In this document: positions 63,606 to 64,000 of the stretch, in pieces | Position numbering within the stretch: the stretch's first letter is position 1 | Layout: each line of letters starts with the position of its first letter | DNA from: Ramlibacter tataouinensis TTB310 | GTDB lineage: Bacteria > Pseudomonadota > Gammaproteobacteria > Burkholderiales > Burkholderiaceae_C | NCBI RefSeq assembly: GCF_000215705.1 | Contig: NC_015677.1 | Coordinates: forward strand, 756,001-820,000 | Length of the DNA stretch: 64,000 nt | Direction of reading: 5' to 3' | Translations under genes and position numbers: made by a program | Notes under the pieces: model-generated | What the model was told of the DNA's origin: nothing | The model's database searches: none | Seen by the model: the letters and a program-made list of their open reading frames with translations, nothing else

Positions 63606-64000
63606 ATGAACGCTTCGACCCACGGACTCCGGGTCCGCACCGGCTCGCAGACGCTGCGCGCGGCGGTGGAGATGCTGTCGTCGATGCGCTTCGCGATCTC
63701 GCTGCTCACCGTCATCTGCATCGCCTCGGTGATCGGCACCGTGCTCAAGCAGCACGAGCCCGCCGTCAACTACTTCAACCAGTTCGGCCCCTTCTGGGCC
63801 GAGCTGTTCCTGGCGCTCAAGCTCAACGCGGTCTACAGCGCCTGGTGGTTCCTGCTGATCCTGGCCTTCCTGGTGGCCAGCACCTCGCTGTGCATCGCCC
63901 GCAACACGCCCCGGATCCTGACCGACCTGAAGGCGCACAAGGAGAACATCCGCGAGCAGGGCCTGCAGGCCTTCCGCCACAAGGCCGAGGGTGGCGTGGC
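63606..64000 (+). CDS. resB: Cytochrome c biogenesis protein ResB, 3' end cut by window
   Basis: The first 131 residues are visible. After a short cytoplasmic start there is a membrane segment (MRFAISLLTVICIASVIGTVLKQ, about 28-50), a periplasmic loop (EPAVNYFNQFGPFWAELF) and a second membrane segment (about 78-97), all standard for ResB. It works with the CcsA/ResC membrane protein in system II haem delivery to apocytochromes. The rest lies beyond the window. Confidence 0.92.
   Translation, partial: MNASTHGLRVRTGSQTLRAAVEMLSSMRFAISLLTVICIASVIGTVLKQHEPAVNYFNQFGPFWAELFLALKLNAVYSAWWFLLILAFLVASTSLCIARNTPRILTDLKAHKENIREQGLQAFRHKAEGGV

Noticed and set aside
63606..64000. resB as a truncated pseudogene
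   Set aside because: The frame is open to the last base; it is simply cut by the window edge.
1..64000. tRNA, rRNA, CRISPR, insertion sequences, prophage or toxin-antitoxin modules
   Set aside because: I read both strands for these and saw no convincing signal; a short tRNA could still be missed without a covariance search.

Overview
The window is uniformly GC-rich and gene-dense. It reads as ordinary chromosome of a betaproteobacterium, most likely order Burkholderiales, family Comamonadaceae (a Ramlibacter- or Caenimonas-like genus is a guess). The basis is the gene set: metK next to two LpxL-type acyltransferases, engB/cytochrome c4/resB synteny, DUF2917 with a divergent LysR gene, branched-chain-type (Liv) transporters, and pervasive ATGA or GTGA start-stop overlaps. 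I see no rRNA, tRNA, CRISPR array, insertion sequence or prophage. No gene-free stretch exceeds about 250 bp; the longest is 35225-35469.

Layout. 1-1023: 3' part of a MidA-like methyltransferase. 1088-9290: a sugar import and catabolism operon (ROK repressor, RbsABC-type transporter, sugar isomerase, Gfo/Idh/MocA dehydrogenase, DUF2905 protein, ROK kinase). 9348-18658: housekeeping genes (BamE-like lipoprotein, cca, dapA-like gene, GST, an ArsR-SRPBCC-GFA operon, MgtC family, lytic transglycosylase, 5-formyl-THF cyclo-ligase, serine hydrolase). 18655-25155: regulators (LysR, TetR), DUF2917, gluconokinase, an atypical MBL protein, a small Gln-rich ORF, a DUF6279 lipoprotein and glmU. 25152-32707: an uncharacterised catabolic locus with two aldo/keto reductases, one fused to a Rid domain, a Liv-type ABC transporter and a small TIGR04076-like protein. 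32708-35224: Lrp-type regulator and glmS.

35225-40471: a surface-appendage-like operon made of a structured 5' leader, two DUF4402 secreted proteins, a PapD-like chaperone and a 1027-residue usher-like outer-membrane protein with an N-terminal AMIN domain. This is the least described system in the window. 40531-47939: a complete carotenoid cluster (crtZ, crtW, crtB, crtI, crtY, crtX, crtE) predicted to make ketolated, hydroxylated and glycosylated carotenoids (astaxanthin or its glucosides). An unknown gene resembling a degenerate histidine kinase follows crtE.

48776-54189: a minus-strand run of nnrD, a histidine phosphatase, ligD (NHEJ ligase D) and a DUF2383 ferritin-like protein. 54413-58012: two unknown genes, an APC permease and a methyltransferase with an apparent export signal. 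58032-61100: metK, preceded by a sequence that closely matches the SAM-II riboswitch, with two divergent lipid A-type acyltransferases. 61094-64000: alpha/beta hydrolase, engB, a dihaem cytochrome c4-like protein and the start of resB.
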